Origin: Albibacillus kandeliae
Lineage (GTDB): Bacteria > Pseudomonadota > Alphaproteobacteria > Rhodobacterales > Rhodobacteraceae
Assembly: GCF_003116585.1 (NCBI RefSeq)
Contig: NZ_QEHM01000011.1
Coordinates: 102,267-166,266, forward strand
Reading direction: 5' to 3'
DNA: 64,000 nt
The notes under the pieces were generated by a model that did not search any database, was not told the origin of the DNA, and worked only from the letters and a program-made list of their open reading frames with translations. Shown one piece after another: positions 36,880 to 47,336 of the stretch. Position 1 is the stretch's first letter; the number at the start of each line of letters is the position of its first letter. The position numbers and the translations under genes were made by a program.

Positions 36880-38121
36880 ATGCGATTGATCCCGGTCCTC
36901 ACCGCCCTGCTGGTGATGGTCGCGCTGTACCTCGGGGTGCTCAAGCGTGACGAACTCATGGCCATTGCCCACGCGGCCTCTCCAAGCGCTGCGGAGCCCG
37001 GAACCGAGGCTGCCGCACAGGACGGCGGAAACGAGGCGGACGCGGTGCGGGCCGTGGGTGTCGTCGCCGTGCACTCCGTCGCGCAATCCATTGATACTGC
37101 TGTGGTCTTGCGCGGTCAGACCCAGGCCGCGCGTCAGGTCGAAGTGCGCTCGGAGACCAGCGCCATCGTGATCTCAGAACCTCTGCGCAAGGGCACCTTC
37201 GTCAAGAAGGACGATGTGCTGTGCAAGCTTGATCCGGGCATCCGCGAGGCGACCCTGGGCGAGGCCCGCGCCGCGCTGGCCGAGGCCCGCAGCCAGGTGC
37301 CTGCCACCGCCGCCAAGGTGGAGGAAGCCAAGGCCATGCTGGAAGAGGCCGAGATCAACTACGTCGCCGCCGACAAGTTGAAAGCCTCGGGCTACTCCTC
37401 GGAAACCCAGCTGAAATCCGCCCGTGCGGCGGTGCGTTCGGCCGAGGCCGCGGTCGCCGCGGCCACCGCCGGGGGCGACGGCACGCAGGCCGCCATCGAA
37501 TCCGCACTTGCCGCCGTCGCCGCCGCCGAGCGCGAGATCGCGCGCCTGACCATCACCTCGCCCTTCGACGGGCTGCTCGAATCCGACAGCGCCGAACTGG
37601 GCAGCCTGATGCAGGCCGGTTCGCTCTGCGCCACCGTGATTCAGCTCGATCCGATCAAGCTGGTCGGTTTCGTCCCCGAGACCGAGGTGGGCCGCGTCGA
37701 GGTTGGCACGCAGGCCGGGGCGCAACTGGTCAGCGGGCGCGAGGTCGCGGGGCTGGTAACCTTCCTGTCGCGATCCGCAGATACAACCACCCGGACCTTC
37801 CAGGTGGAGATTTCCGTGCCGAATCCCGACCTTTCGATCCGTGACGGCCAGACCGCCACCATCGCCATCTCGGCGGCGGGCGCCCTCGCCCACAAGCTGC
37901 CGCAGTCGGCGCTGACGCTCAACAACGACGGCCAGCTTGGCGTGCGCACGGTCGAGGACGGCAACGTTGTCGCCTTCATGCCCATCAAGCTGCTGCGCGA
38001 CGAGGTCGGCGGCGTCTGGGTCGCGGGCCTGCCCGAGAAGACCGACGTCATCGTGGTCGGGCAGGAATACGTCACCGCCGGGGTCCGGGTGACCCCGACC
38101 TTCCGAGAGGCCGCGCAATGA
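36880..38121 (+). CDS. RND efflux periplasmic adaptor subunit
   Basis: 413 residues, membrane fusion protein family. N-terminal hydrophobic anchor (1-20), lipoyl half-motifs ('RQVEVRSETSAIV', 'GTFVKKDDVLCKLDPG'), an alpha-hairpin (about 125-215) rich in Ala/Glu, then 'LTITSPFDGLLESDSAELGSLMQAG' and a beta-barrel region. It joins the inner-membrane pump to an outer-membrane channel that is not encoded here. ATG 36880 has AAAGG upstream. The stop overlaps the permease start (ATGA). Confidence 0.92.
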   Translation: MRLIPVLTALLVMVALYLGVLKRDELMAIAHAASPSAAEPGTEAAAQDGGNEADAVRAVGVVAVHSVAQSIDTAVVLRGQTQAARQVEVRSETSAIVISEPLRKGTFVKKDDVLCKLDPGIREATLGEARAALAEARSQVPATAAKVEEAKAMLEEAEINYVAADKLKASGYSSETQLKSARAAVRSAEAAVAAATAGGDGTQAAIESALAAVAAAEREIARLTITSPFDGLLESDSAELGSLMQAGSLCATVIQLDPIKLVGFVPETEVGRVEVGTQAGAQLVSGREVAGLVTFLSRSADTTTRTFQVEISVPNPDLSIRDGQTATIAISAAGALAHKLPQSALTLNNDGQLGVRTVEDGNVVAFMPIKLLRDEVGGVWVAGLPEKTDVIVVGQEYVTAGVRVTPTFREAAQ

Positions 38122-41100
38122 CCGGAGTCATCGACTGGGCTGCCGAACGGGCCCGGATGGTCCTGGCCTTCATCGCGCTGTCACTGCTGATCGGGGGCTT
38201 TGCCTACTGGAGCCTTCCCAAGGAGGGCGAGCCCGACATCGAAATCCCGATGCTGATCGTCACCGTGGAGTTCCCCGGGATCTCGGCCGCGGATTCGGAG
38301 AGCCTGCTGGTCAAGCCGATGGAGACCGAGCTGGCCGACCTCGACGGGCTCAAGAAGATGACCTCCACGGCGGCCGAGAATTACGCCAACGTCATCCTCG
38401 AGTTCGAATTCGGCTGGGACAAGACCGCGACCATGGCCGACGTGCGCGATGCCGTCAGCACGGCGCAGGCCAAGTTCCCCGACGGGGCCGAGCAGTACAC
38501 GGTCCGCGAGCTCAACTTCTCGGAATTCCCGATCGTCATCGTCAACCTCACCGGGTCGGTGCCCGAACGGACAATGGCGCGCGTCGCCAAGGACTTGCAG
38601 GACGATCTTGAATCGCTCGACGCAGTGCTCGAGGCCGGTATCGCGGGCAACCGCGACGAGATGCTGGAGGTCGTGATCGACCCGCTGCGGCTGGAGGCCT
38701 ACAACGTCACCGCCGCCGAACTGATCAACGTGGTCCAGAACAACAACCGCCTGATCGCCGCGGGCGAGGTCGAGACCGACCAGGGCACCTTCTCGGTCAC
38801 CATCCCCTCCTCCTTCGACGAGCCGCGCGATGTCTATGATCTGCCGGTGAAAACCAACGGCGACCGGGTGGTGACCCTCGGCGACCTTGCCGAGATCAAC
38901 TACACCTTCGAGGACCGGGCAGGCACCGCGCGCTTCAATGGCGTGAACACGGTCGCGCTGCAGGTGGTCAAGCGCAAGGGCTACAACCTGATCGACACCG
39001 TCGACCTGGTGAAACAGACGCTGGCCGAGTCTCAGGCCAAGTGGCCGCCCGAACTGCGGGCGGCACTGCAGGTCGGCACCTCCAACGACCAGAGCCGCGT
39101 GGTCGGCTCGATGGTGAGCCAGCTCGAAGGTTCGGTCCTGACCGCCGTCGCGCTGGTGATGATCGTGGTCCTCGCCTCGCTCGGCAGCCGCGCCGCCCTG
39201 CTGGTGGGTTTCGCGATTCCAACCTCGTTCCTGCTGTGTTTCGCCTTCCTCGCCCTGATGGGCGTGACAATTTCGAACATCGTGATGTTCGGCCTGATCC
39301 TCGCCGTGGGGATGCTGGTGGATGGCGCCATCGTGGTGGTGGAATACGCCGACAAACGCATCGCCGAGGGCGTCGGCCCGATGCACGCCTATGTCGAGGC
39401 CGCCCACCGGATGTTCTGGCCGGTGATCTCCTCGACCGCGACGACGCTCTGCGCCTTCCTGCCGATGCTGTTCTGGCCCGGGGTCGCGGGCGAGTTCATG
39501 GGCATGCTGCCCGTCACGCTGATCTTCGTGCTCTCGGCCTCGCTGGTCGTGGCGCTGATCTACCTGCCGGTGATGGGCGGTGTTTCGGGCCGGCTGTCGC
39601 GGATGTTCTCGCGGGTCTCGGACCTGCTGCGCGCCCGCCTGCCCTGGGTGGCGCGCGTCGCGCTGGTGCCGGTGGCCTGGTATCTCATGTTCATCGGCGC
39701 CATGCAGGTGCTCAACCCCTCCTACATCCTGCCTGCCGGAACCTCCCCCCTTGGCGGTTCGCTGATCGGCGCCGCGATCTTCCTCTTCGCCGCCTTCGCC
39801 GCCTCGGTCACGCTGGGCGCCTCGCGCCTCGAACGGCGCGCGCGCCCCGTGGTCGTCGGACACCGGCGCACCATGTTCGGTCGGGTCATCCACCTGATCG
39901 CCGGCAACCCGATCATGCCCGTGGTCGCCATCGCCGCGGTCTTCGCCGGGGTCTATTACGTCAGCTTCGTCCTGTTCCCCGAACGCGCCCTCGGGGTCGA
40001 GTTCTTCGTCGAATCCGAACCCGAGCAGGCCACCGTCTACGTCCGTGCACGCGGCAACCTCTCGCTGACGGAATCCGACGCCATGGTGCGCCAGGTCGAG
40101 GACGTGATCCGCGCCCACCCGGCAGTGATCAACGTCTTCTCCTTTGCGGGCGAAGGCGGCCTCTCCACCGGCGGTCCGGGTGGCGGCCAGCATCCGGCGG
40201 ACACCGTCGGGCAGGTCCAGTTCGAGATCATCCCCTGGGAGGACCGCCCCAAGGTCAGCGAACCGATGTTCGGCGGCCACTTCGACAAGGAAGTCTCGGC
40301 GCCGGAATTCGACGGCGACCTGGTGATCGAGCAGCTGAACGCCAAGCTCGCGCAGATCCCCGGCTTCCAGGCCGAGATCCTGCCGCTGGAGGAAGGCCCG
40401 GGCTCGGGCAAGCCGGTGCACCTGCGCGTGCGCGGCGACGACTGGGCCGATCTTACCGCCGCTGCCGAGATGGCGCGTGCGCATTTCGAGGAGACCCCGG
40501 GGCTGGTCAAGATCGAGGACAGCCTGCCCCTGCCCGGCATCGACTGGCAGATCAACGTGGACGTCGAGAAGGCGGGCCGCTTCGGCGCCGACGTGGCAAC
40601 CGTGGGCGCCATGGTGCAACTGGTCACCCGCGGCATCCTGCTGGGCACCATGCGCGTCGACAGTTCCGACGAGGAGATCGAGATCCGCGTGCGCCTGCCC
40701 GTGCAGGACCGGGTGCTGAGCACGCTCGACACGCTGAAGGTGCGCACCGCCGACGGGCTGGTCCCGCTGTCCAACTTCATCTCCCGCAAGCCGGTGAAGA
40801 AGCTCGCCAGCATCAGCCGGGTTGACCAGGAGCGCTATTTCGACATCAAGGCCGACATCGCCCCGAGGCTCAGCAAGGTCGTCTCCGCCACCGAGGACGG
40901 CGGCGAGTCCACCCTCGCGATCCTGCAGGCCCTCGACGAAGGCGCGGCTGCCGATGGCCCGGTGATCGAGCACGCCTCTGGCGCCCGCTTCACCATCGCC
41001 TCGCTGGGCACCGCGGGTAATGCCGACACCGTCCGGCAGGCCATCGCCGAGGGCGAGGCGCGCGCTGTCCCCATTAACGCCAACGAACGCATCGCCGCCC

Positions 41101-41918
41101 TGACGGAATGGCTGCAGACCGATCCCCTGCCCGGCGGCATCAACTGGGAATGGACCGGCGACCAGGAGGAACAGGCGGACAGCCAGGCCTTCCTGCAGAA
41201 CGCCTTCCTAGGGGCGCTGGGGCTGATGTTCATCATCCTGCTGGCGCAGTTCAACAGCTTCTACAACTCGGTGCTGGTGCTGCTGGCCGTGGTTCTGTCG
41301 ACCACCGGCGTGCTGATCGGGATGATGGTTATGAACCAGCCCTTCTCGATCATCATGACCGGCACCGGCATCGTGGCGCTGGCGGGGATCGTGGTGAACA
41401 ACAACATCGTGCTGATCGACACCTACCAGGAATACGCCCGGTACATGCCCCGGATCGAGGCCATCGTGCGCACCGCCGAGGACCGCATCCGCCCGGTGCT
41501 GCTGACCACCATCACCACGATGGCGGGCCTTGCCCCCATGATGTTCGGCCTCAGCCTCGACTTCATCAACGGCGGCTACTCGATCAACAGCCCCACCTCG
41601 CTGTGGTGGAAGCAGCTGGCAACGGCGGTGGTCTTCGGCCTTGGCATCGCCACGGTGCTGACCCTGATCGTCACCCCCTCGTTCCTCGCCCTGCGCGTCT
41701 GGTTCTCGACCTACGCGCTCTGGGGCGGGCGCCTGCTGGCGCGGCTCGGCGCGGGCAGTTCCAGCCGCATCGCACAGGACATGCGCCTGACCCGCAACGC
41801 GCGCAGGCTGCCCACCAACGAGATCATCTGGGATGTCGAGGAAGCAGCCCCGCCGCAGGACGCCAAGGCGCCCGAGGCCGGCGAGGCCCCCCAAAAGCCA
41901 GTGCGGGCGGCGGAGTGA
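38118..41918 (+). CDS. RND efflux transporter permease subunit
   Basis: 1266 residues, hydrophobe/amphiphile efflux type. Twelve core helices occur in two halves, each with a periplasmic porter domain. 'PGISAADSESLLVKPMETEL' and 'GLILAVGMLVDGAIVVVEY' (with the conserved Asp of the proton relay) are clear, as is the second-half 'GIVVNNNIVLIDTYQ'. It is about 200 residues longer than AcrB; the extra length lies between the halves (about 500-610, with two added hydrophobic segments) and at the C-terminus. The substrate is unknown and no regulator gene is adjacent. Confidence 0.92.
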   Translation: MTGVIDWAAERARMVLAFIALSLLIGGFAYWSLPKEGEPDIEIPMLIVTVEFPGISAADSESLLVKPMETELADLDGLKKMTSTAAENYANVILEFEFGWDKTATMADVRDAVSTAQAKFPDGAEQYTVRELNFSEFPIVIVNLTGSVPERTMARVAKDLQDDLESLDAVLEAGIAGNRDEMLEVVIDPLRLEAYNVTAAELINVVQNNNRLIAAGEVETDQGTFSVTIPSSFDEPRDVYDLPVKTNGDRVVTLGDLAEINYTFEDRAGTARFNGVNTVALQVVKRKGYNLIDTVDLVKQTLAESQAKWPPELRAALQVGTSNDQSRVVGSMVSQLEGSVLTAVALVMIVVLASLGSRAALLVGFAIPTSFLLCFAFLALMGVTISNIVMFGLILAVGMLVDGAIVVVEYADKRIAEGVGPMHAYVEAAHRMFWPVISSTATTLCAFLPMLFWPGVAGEFMGMLPVTLIFVLSASLVVALIYLPVMGGVSGRLSRMFSRVSDLLRARLPWVARVALVPVAWYLMFIGAMQVLNPSYILPAGTSPLGGSLIGAAIFLFAAFAASVTLGASRLERRARPVVVGHRRTMFGRVIHLIAGNPIMPVVAIAAVFAGVYYVSFVLFPERALGVEFFVESEPEQATVYVRARGNLSLTESDAMVRQVEDVIRAHPAVINVFSFAGEGGLSTGGPGGGQHPADTVGQVQFEIIPWEDRPKVSEPMFGGHFDKEVSAPEFDGDLVIEQLNAKLAQIPGFQAEILPLEEGPGSGKPVHLRVRGDDWADLTAAAEMARAHFEETPGLVKIEDSLPLPGIDWQINVDVEKAGRFGADVATVGAMVQLVTRGILLGTMRVDSSDEEIEIRVRLPVQDRVLSTLDTLKVRTADGLVPLSNFISRKPVKKLASISRVDQERYFDIKADIAPRLSKVVSATEDGGESTLAILQALDEGAAADGPVIEHASGARFTIASLGTAGNADTVRQAIAEGEARAVPINANERIAALTEWLQTDPLPGGINWEWTGDQEEQADSQAFLQNAFLGALGLMFIILLAQFNSFYNSVLVLLAVVLSTTGVLIGMMVMNQPFSIIMTGTGIVALAGIVVNNNIVLIDTYQEYARYMPRIEAIVRTAEDRIRPVLLTTITTMAGLAPMMFGLSLDFINGGYSINSPTSLWWKQLATAVVFGLGIATVLTLIVTPSFLALRVWFSTYALWGGRLLARLGAGSSSRIAQDMRLTRNARRLPTNEIIWDVEEAAPPQDAKAPEAGEAPQKPVRAAE

Positions 41919-41960
41919 TCGGAGGGGGCGCCTCCCCCTCTCGGCCTTCCGGCCAATTCA

Positions 41961-42034
41961 CCCCCGGGATATTTCGAACCCAAAGAAGCGCGCGCCCGTC
42001 ACTCCACCTTCTTTGGGTTGCAAATATCCCGGGG
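41961..42034. repeat. Dispersed 3'-end motif, copies B and C, facing each other
   Basis: Copy B (plus strand, 41961-41988) follows the RND permease. Copy C (minus strand, 42008-42034) follows the ABC exporter, 38 nt from its stop and behind the hairpin GCGAGGGG/CCCCTCGC. Each has CCCCGGGATATTT, a short spacer and AACCCAAAGAAG. The two copies are complementary, so a read-through RNA could fold into one long stem, acting as a two-way terminator. Confidence 0.75.
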
Positions 42035-42071
42035 AGCGCGAGGGGCTGGCCCCTCGCTCCTGCCTTGCCGC

Positions 42072-43877
42072 TCAGGCGGCCTCTTCGGCCTGCTGGCGGT
42101 TCCAGAGCTGGGCGTAGCGGCCGCCGCGTGCCAGCAGCATTTCGTGCGAACCGGTCTCGACGATCTCGCCCTGTTCCAGCACCACGATCCGGTCGGCCTC
42201 GGCTATCGTCGACAGGCGGTGGGCGATGGTGATCACCGTGCGCCCCTCGCCCGCGCGTTCCAGCGCCGCCTTGATCTCCTGCTCGGTGTCGGTGTCGAGC
42301 GCGCTGGTGGCCTCGTCCAGCAGCAGGATCGGCGGGTTCTTGAGCAGGGTGCGCGCGATGCCGACGCGTTGCTTTTCGCCGCCCGAGAGCTTGAGGCCGC
42401 GTTCGCCGACCGGGGTGTCGTAGCCCTGGGGCAGCGAGACGATGAAGTCGTGGATCTGCGCGGCGCGGGCCGCGGTCTCGACCTCGTCCTGGGTGGCGCC
42501 GTCGCGGCCGTAGGCGATGTTATAGCGGATGGTGTCGTTGAACAGCACCGTGTCCTGCGGCACCACGCCGATGGCGCGGTGCAGGCTTTCCTGCGTCACC
42601 TCGCGGATGTCCTGCCCGTCGATCCGGAGCGCGCCGCCGGTCACGTCGTAGAAGCGGAACAGCAGGCGCCCGATGGTCGACTTGCCCGAGCCGGTGGCGC
42701 CGACGATGGCAACGCTCTGCCCCGCGCCCACCTCGATGCTGATGCCCTTCAGGATCTCGCGCTCGGGCTCATAGCCGAAGTGGACCTTGTCGAGGCTGAT
42801 CGCCCCGCCCGTCACCTTCAGCTCCGGCGCCCCGGGCCGGTCGGCGATCTCGGCGGGCTGTTCCAGCAGGTCGAACATCTCGTCCATGTCGATCAGGGCC
42901 TGCCGGATCTCGCGGTAGACGGTGCCGAGGAAGTTCAGCGGCACGGTGATCTGGATCATGTAGGCGTTGACCATGACGAAGTCGCCGACGGTCAGCTGCC
43001 CCGACTGCACCCCGAGCGCGGCGAGGACCATGACCCCGACGAGGCCGATGGTGATCAGCACCGACTGGCCGAAGTTCAGGAAGGCGAGCGAATAGGCAGT
43101 GAGCTTGGCCGCCTTCTCGTAGCCCGCCATCGCGTGGTCGTAGCGCTGTTCCTCGCGCGCTTCGGCGCCGAAGTACTTCACCGTCTCGTAGTTCAGCAGG
43201 CTGTCGATGGCCTTCTGGTTGGCGTCGGTGTCCTGGTCGTTCATCACCCGGCGCAGCTTGACCCGCCATTCGGTCACCGCGAAGGTGAAGGCCACGTAGA
43301 GTCCGATGGTGACCGCCACGATGGCGAGGTAGCGGATGTCGAAGACCACCGCGAGGATCACGGCGACCAGCAGCAGTTCGAGGATCAGCGGTCCGATGCT
43401 GAGCAAGAGGAAGCGCAGCAGGAACTCGACGCCCTTCACCCCGCGCTCGATCACCCGCGACATGGCCCCGGTGCGCCGCGTGAGGTGATAGCGCAGCGAC
43501 AGCTGGTGGATATGGCGGAAGGTGACCAGCGCGATGCGGCGCAGCGCCCGCTGGGCGACGGGCGCGAAGAAGACGTCGCGCAGCTGCTGCAGGCCCACGT
43601 TCATCGCCCGCGCCACGCCGTAGGCCACCGTCAGGCCCACCGCCCCGAGGGCCAGTTCGGGCACGCCCTCCTTGGCCAGCGCATCGACCGCGCCCTTGTA
43701 GAGGAACGGCGTGTAGACCGCGATCAGCTTGGAGACGAGCAGCATGACCAGCGCCAGCACGACCCGCAGGCGCAGGCCGCGATCATCCCTCGGCCAGAGG
43801 TAGGGGGCAACCCGGGCAATTGTCCGGCGGCCCGATTTCCGCGCCGCGCGGGCGTCGTCCGGGGTGGCTGGTGGCAT
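42072..43877 (-). CDS. ATM1-type ABC exporter (membrane and ATPase fused)
   Basis: 601 residues: six membrane helices in the first 330 residues ('[27 protein letters not shown]' is typical of ATM1/HMT1), then the nucleotide-binding domain with '[12 protein letters not shown]', '[14 protein letters not shown]', '[11 protein letters not shown]' and 'IAHRLST'. ATM1-like exporters move glutathione-linked or metal-thiol compounds and affect Fe-S or heavy-metal balance. ATG 43877 is chosen for its GAGGAAG ribosome site; ATG 43913 has none. Confidence 0.92.
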   Translation of the reverse strand: MPPATPDDARAARKSGRRTIARVAPYLWPRDDRGLRLRVVLALVMLLVSKLIAVYTPFLYKGAVDALAKEGVPELALGAVGLTVAYGVARAMNVGLQQLRDVFFAPVAQRALRRIALVTFRHIHQLSLRYHLTRRTGAMSRVIERGVKGVEFLLRFLLLSIGPLILELLLVAVILAVVFDIRYLAIVAVTIGLYVAFTFAVTEWRVKLRRVMNDQDTDANQKAIDSLLNYETVKYFGAEAREEQRYDHAMAGYEKAAKLTAYSLAFLNFGQSVLITIGLVGVMVLAALGVQSGQLTVGDFVMVNAYMIQITVPLNFLGTVYREIRQALIDMDEMFDLLEQPAEIADRPGAPELKVTGGAISLDKVHFGYEPEREILKGISIEVGAGQSVAIVGATGSGKSTIGRLLFRFYDVTGGALRIDGQDIREVTQESLHRAIGVVPQDTVLFNDTIRYNIAYGRDGATQDEVETAARAAQIHDFIVSLPQGYDTPVGERGLKLSGGEKQRVGIARTLLKNPPILLLDEATSALDTDTEQEIKAALERAGEGRTVITIAHRLSTIAEADRIVVLEQGEIVETGSHEMLLARGGRYAQLWNRQQAEEAA

Positions 43878-44146
43878 CTGGCTTCCTCGACTGTCGGCCA
43901 CTGATATGCGCATGGCACGGTAAAGATCCAGCCCCGACCCTGTGCGATGATGCAGGGCGCGCCGGGCCGCGACGCGCGCGGAGCCCTGTTGCGGTGCCCG
44001 CAGTATGTTCCGCCGGCGGTCTGCTCAAAGCGCCCGCACTCCCGCATCTTTTGCCGACCCGGCGGACGGTTTTCCGGGGCGCGGCCTTTACATGCCCCGG
44101 CGGCGGACGCATGCAGAAGGCGCCTCCACGCCCGCCAGGAAAGACC

Positions 44147-44392
44147 ATGACCAACGCTCCCCAACCGGCCCAGGCCGCTCCCGCCTCCCGTGCACCGTCG
44201 CGCGCGCGCCTCTTCTTCTTCGCCTTCCTCGGCGTCTATCCCCTGGTGACCGTGCTGTTCTACCTGGTCGCCCCGCTCACGCTGGAATGGGCCATCTGGC
44301 AACGCAACCTGCTGCTGGTGCCCGTGGTGGTCGCCGCCATGGTCTGGGTCATAATCCCCCGCATTCACCGCCACCTCGGCCGCTGGCTCTGA
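44147..44392 (+). CDS. Small two-helix membrane protein
   Basis: 81 residues: a Pro/Ala-rich start, then helices at about 21-43 ('FFFAFLGVYPLVTVLFYLV') and 51-70 ('LLLVPVVVAAMVWVIIP'), ending 'IHRHLGRWL'. The helix pair resembles the C-terminal membrane part attached to some antibiotic-biosynthesis monooxygenase-like proteins, but the enzymatic part is missing. AGGAAAG precedes the ATG. Function unknown; divergent from the ABC exporter. Confidence 0.65.
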   Translation: MTNAPQPAQAAPASRAPSRARLFFFAFLGVYPLVTVLFYLVAPLTLEWAIWQRNLLLVPVVVAAMVWVIIPRIHRHLGRWL

Positions 44393-44455
44393 GCGGCGTC
44401 GCCCCGCCCGTGCCGCGCCCTTGACCGAAAGGCCAAAGCGCGGCATCTGGTCCGC

Positions 44456-44794
44456 ATGCTGATCTACAAGATTTTCCGTGCGCCCGAATGGGCCGAGTTG
44501 CAGGACCGGGGCGAGACGCTCGGCGCCCCCGTCGACCTTGCCGACGGATTCGTCCATTTCTCCACCGCCGAACAGGCCGCCGAGACGGCCGCCAAGCATT
44601 TCGCCGGGGTCGAGGGGCTGGTGCTGCTGGCGCTCGACGCCGACCGGATGGGCGAGGCGCTGCGCTGGGAACCCTCGCGCGGCGGTGCCCTCTTCCCCCA
44701 CCTCTACCGCGCCCTGCGCCTCGAAGAGGTGCTCTGGGCGCGGCCCCTGCCGCTGGTGAACGGCGCCCATCGTTTCCCGGAGGACATGGCATGA
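44456..44794 (+). CDS. DUF952 family protein
   Basis: 112 residues, soluble. 'IYKIFRAPEWAELQDRGE' and 'DGFVHFSTAEQAAETAAKHF', with 'RGGALFPHLYRALRLEEVLW' near the end, are the DUF952 pattern, a family with a fold like glutathione S-transferase-related/ADP-ribosyl-like small enzymes but no known reaction. First of four genes linked by ATGA or GTGA overlaps, ahead of pyrD. Confidence 0.85.
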   Translation: MLIYKIFRAPEWAELQDRGETLGAPVDLADGFVHFSTAEQAAETAAKHFAGVEGLVLLALDADRMGEALRWEPSRGGALFPHLYRALRLEEVLWARPLPLVNGAHRFPEDMA

Positions 44795-45222
44795 GCGGAT
44801 ACATCGACCCTGACCGCGCACAGTTCGAGGCCTTCAAGGCGCTGGACCGCGACCGGCCCATCGAGATGCTGAACCTCGTGCAGTTCCGCGACAGGGCCAG
44901 CTACCCGGCGGATCACCCGCTCGCCGGTGCCGGGCTCTCGGGCGCCGAGGCCTATGCCAACTACGGGCGCGACAGCGGTCCGGTCTTTGCCCGCGTCGGC
45001 GGAGAGGTCATCTGGCGCGGCGGCTTCGAGGCCATGCTGATCGGCCCGGCCGACGAGCGCTGGGACGCGGCCTTCATCGCCCGCTATCCAACCGCGCACG
45101 CCTTTCTCGAGATGGTGACCGACCCGGTCTACCGGCAGGCCGTGGTGCACCGGCAGTCGGCGGTCGTGACCTCGCGGCTGATCCGCTGCGGCGCCGCCCC
45201 GGCGGGGGATGGCTTCGCATGA
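44791..45222 (+). CDS. DUF1330-like (dimeric alpha/beta barrel) protein
   Basis: 143 residues with the ferredoxin-like DUF1330 layout: '[13 protein letters not shown]' as first strand, '[24 protein letters not shown]' and '[27 protein letters not shown]', which matches the usual strand-helix end of the family. Function unknown. The start overlaps the DUF952 stop and the stop overlaps pyrD, so it is translated with them. Confidence 0.75.
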   Translation: MSGYIDPDRAQFEAFKALDRDRPIEMLNLVQFRDRASYPADHPLAGAGLSGAEAYANYGRDSGPVFARVGGEVIWRGGFEAMLIGPADERWDAAFIARYPTAHAFLEMVTDPVYRQAVVHRQSAVVTSRLIRCGAAPAGDGFA

Positions 45223-46277
45223 ACCTGATCGAGCGCGCCAGCCTCTTCGCGCTGAACCGGATCGACCCGGAAACCGCACATGGACTGGCGTTGAAGGGCC
45301 TGTCGAGCGGCCTTGCGCCATTGCCCGGCCCGGTCACCTCGCCGCGCCTTGCCACCACGCTTGCGGGGATCGCCCTGCCCAACCCGGTCGGGCTTGCCGC
45401 CGGGTTCGACAAGAACGCCACCGCGCTGGACCCGCTCTCGCGCGCGGGTTTCGGTTTCATCGAGGTCGGGGCGGCCACCCCGCGCCCGCAGCCCGGCAAC
45501 CCCAGGCCGCGCCTGTTCCGGCTGACCGAGGACCAGGCGGCGATCAACCGCTTCGGCTTCAACAACGAGGGGATGGAGGCGATTGCCGCCCGTCTCGCCC
45601 GCCGTCCGAAGGATGCGGTGATCGGGCTGAACCTTGGCGCCAACAAGGACAGCACCGACCGCGCCGGAGATTTCGCCCGGGTTCTGACCACCTGCGGCGC
45701 CCATCTCGATTTCGCCACCGTCAATGTCTCCTCCCCCAACACCGAGAAGCTGCGCGACCTTCAGGGCAAGGCCGCCCTCACCGCCCTGATGACCGGCGTG
45801 ATCGAGGCGCGCGACGCGCTGAGCCGCCGGGTGCCGGTCTTCCTCAAGATCGCGCCGGACCTGAGCGAGGCGGAGCTTGCCGATATCGCCGCTGTGGCCC
45901 TCGAGACCGGGATCGACGCCATAATCGCCACCAACACCACCCTCTCGCGCGACGGGCTGAAGAGCGCCCACAGGGGCGAGACCGGCGGCCTCTCCGGCGC
46001 GCCGCTCTTTGACAAGTCCACGCGGGTGCTGGCGCGGCTCGGCAAGCTGACCGAGGGCGCCGTCCCGCTGGTCGGCGTCGGCGGCATTTCCAGCGCCGCC
46101 CACGCCTATACCAAGATCCTCGCCGGGGCTTCGGCGGTGCAGCTCTATACCGCGATGGTCTACAAGGGCCTGTCGCTGGGCGCCGAGATCGCGCGGGGGC
46201 TGGACGCGCTGCTGGCAAAGGACGGGTTCAGCAACGTGGCCGAGGCCGTCGGCACCGGTCGGGAGGACTGGCTGTGA
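45219..46277 (+). CDS. pyrD: Dihydroorotate dehydrogenase (quinone), class 2
   Basis: 352 residues; oxidises dihydroorotate to orotate in pyrimidine synthesis, passing electrons from FMN to quinone. The N-terminal amphipathic stretch for membrane contact is present (about 1-40). Motifs: '[10 protein letters not shown]', '[12 protein letters not shown]', '[15 protein letters not shown]' (catalytic Ser region), '[11 protein letters not shown]', '[17 protein letters not shown]' and 'LYTAMVYKG' for phosphate binding. Coupled to DUF1330 upstream and arsC downstream. Confidence 0.97.
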   Translation: MNLIERASLFALNRIDPETAHGLALKGLSSGLAPLPGPVTSPRLATTLAGIALPNPVGLAAGFDKNATALDPLSRAGFGFIEVGAATPRPQPGNPRPRLFRLTEDQAAINRFGFNNEGMEAIAARLARRPKDAVIGLNLGANKDSTDRAGDFARVLTTCGAHLDFATVNVSSPNTEKLRDLQGKAALTALMTGVIEARDALSRRVPVFLKIAPDLSEAELADIAAVALETGIDAIIATNTTLSRDGLKSAHRGETGGLSGAPLFDKSTRVLARLGKLTEGAVPLVGVGGISSAAHAYTKILAGASAVQLYTAMVYKGLSLGAEIARGLDALLAKDGFSNVAEAVGTGREDWL

Positions 46278-46618
46278 TCGAATACTGGCACAATCCGCGC
46301 TGTTCCAAGTCGCGCGAGGGGCTTGCGCTGCTGGAGAGCAAGGGCGCCGAGGTGACGGTACGGCGCTATCTCGAGGACGCGCCAACGCTGGCCGAACTGA
46401 AAGCCGCGTGGCAAGCGCTTGGCAAGCCGCCCGTGATCGAGATGATGCGCCCGAAGGAGGCCGCCTTCAGGGAGGCCGGACTGTCGAAGGACGTTTCCGA
46501 CGCCACCCTGTTGCAGGCGATGGCCGACCACCCGGTCCTGATCGAGCGGCCCCTCGGCATCCGCGACGGCAGGGCCGTGATCGGCCGCCCGCCGGAACGG
46601 CTCGCCTCGCTGCTCTGA
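46274..46618 (+). CDS. arsC: ArsC family reductase
   Basis: 114 residues of the glutaredoxin-linked ArsC/Spx-like fold. '[12 protein letters not shown]' holds the catalytic Cys, and '[14 protein letters not shown]' with '[23 protein letters not shown]' carries the Arg residues that bind arsenate in true ArsC. It could reduce arsenate with glutaredoxin. No other ars gene is adjacent, so a general role is possible. GTG start overlaps the pyrD stop (GTGA). Confidence 0.85.
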   Translation: MIEYWHNPRCSKSREGLALLESKGAEVTVRRYLEDAPTLAELKAAWQALGKPPVIEMMRPKEAAFREAGLSKDVSDATLLQAMADHPVLIERPLGIRDGRAVIGRPPERLASLL

Positions 46619-46662
46619 CCCCTGCCCCGGCAGCGGCACAACACCGCCCGACTTTTCGCGCG

Positions 46663-46682
46663 CGCCCGTCTTGGAACGGGCG
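46663..46682 (+). terminator. Stem-loop between arsC and hisB
   Basis: 7-bp arms CGCCCGT/ACGGGCG with a 6-nt loop, 44 nt after the arsC stop and 43 nt before hisB. No T-run, so weak as a terminator; it might mark the end of the pyrD-arsC unit. Confidence 0.3.
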
Positions 46683-46725
46683 TGGACGCGGCCTATAAGC
46701 CCTCGAACTGCAAGGATATGGCCCG

Positions 46726-47313
46726 ATGCGTACCGCCGAGATCACCCGCAAGACCGCCGAGACCGACATCACCGTCAAGGTGAACATCGACGGCACCGGC
46801 AGCTACGACAACCGGACCGGTGTGGGTTTCTTCGACCACATGCTGGACCAGCTGGCGCGCCACTCGCTCATCGACATGGAAATCCGCGCCACCGGCGACC
46901 TGCACATCGACGACCACCACACCGTCGAGGACACCGGCATCGCCCTCGGGCAGGCCCTGACCCGCGCGCTCGGCGACAAGCGGGGCATCCGCCGCTATGG
47001 CGAATGCCACCTGCCGATGGACGACGCCCAGGTGCGCTGCGCACTGGACCTCTCGGGCCGCCCCTTCCTGGTGTGGAACGTGACGTTGCCGACGCCCAAG
47101 ATCGGCACTTTCGATACCGAGCTGGTGCGCGAGTTCTTCCAGGCCTTCGCCACCCACGGCGGCATCACCCTGCACGTCGACCAGCTGCACGGCTTCAACA
47201 GCCACCACATCGCCGAGGCCGCCTTCAAGGCCGTGGCCCGCGCGCTGCGGGACGCGGTGGAAACCGATCCGCGCAAGGCCGACGCCGTTCCCTCGACCAA
47301 GGGCACGCTCTGA
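46726..47313 (+). CDS. hisB: Imidazoleglycerol-phosphate dehydratase
   Basis: 195 residues, the monofunctional enzyme of histidine synthesis step 7. Metal-binding motifs: '[14 protein letters not shown]', '[16 protein letters not shown]' and '[14 protein letters not shown]'. First of the local histidine genes, followed by copies of the dispersed 3'-end motif before hisH, which suggests a transcript boundary between hisB and hisH. Confidence 0.97.
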   Translation: MRTAEITRKTAETDITVKVNIDGTGSYDNRTGVGFFDHMLDQLARHSLIDMEIRATGDLHIDDHHTVEDTGIALGQALTRALGDKRGIRRYGECHLPMDDAQVRCALDLSGRPFLVWNVTLPTPKIGTFDTELVREFFQAFATHGGITLHVDQLHGFNSHHIAEAAFKAVARALRDAVETDPRKADAVPSTKGTL

Positions 47314-47336
47314 TCGCGCTGACGCGCGAGCCTCCG

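Noticed and set aside
38181..40973. Minus-strand frame (930 codons) opposite the RND permease
   Set aside because: Shadow caused by high GC at third positions.
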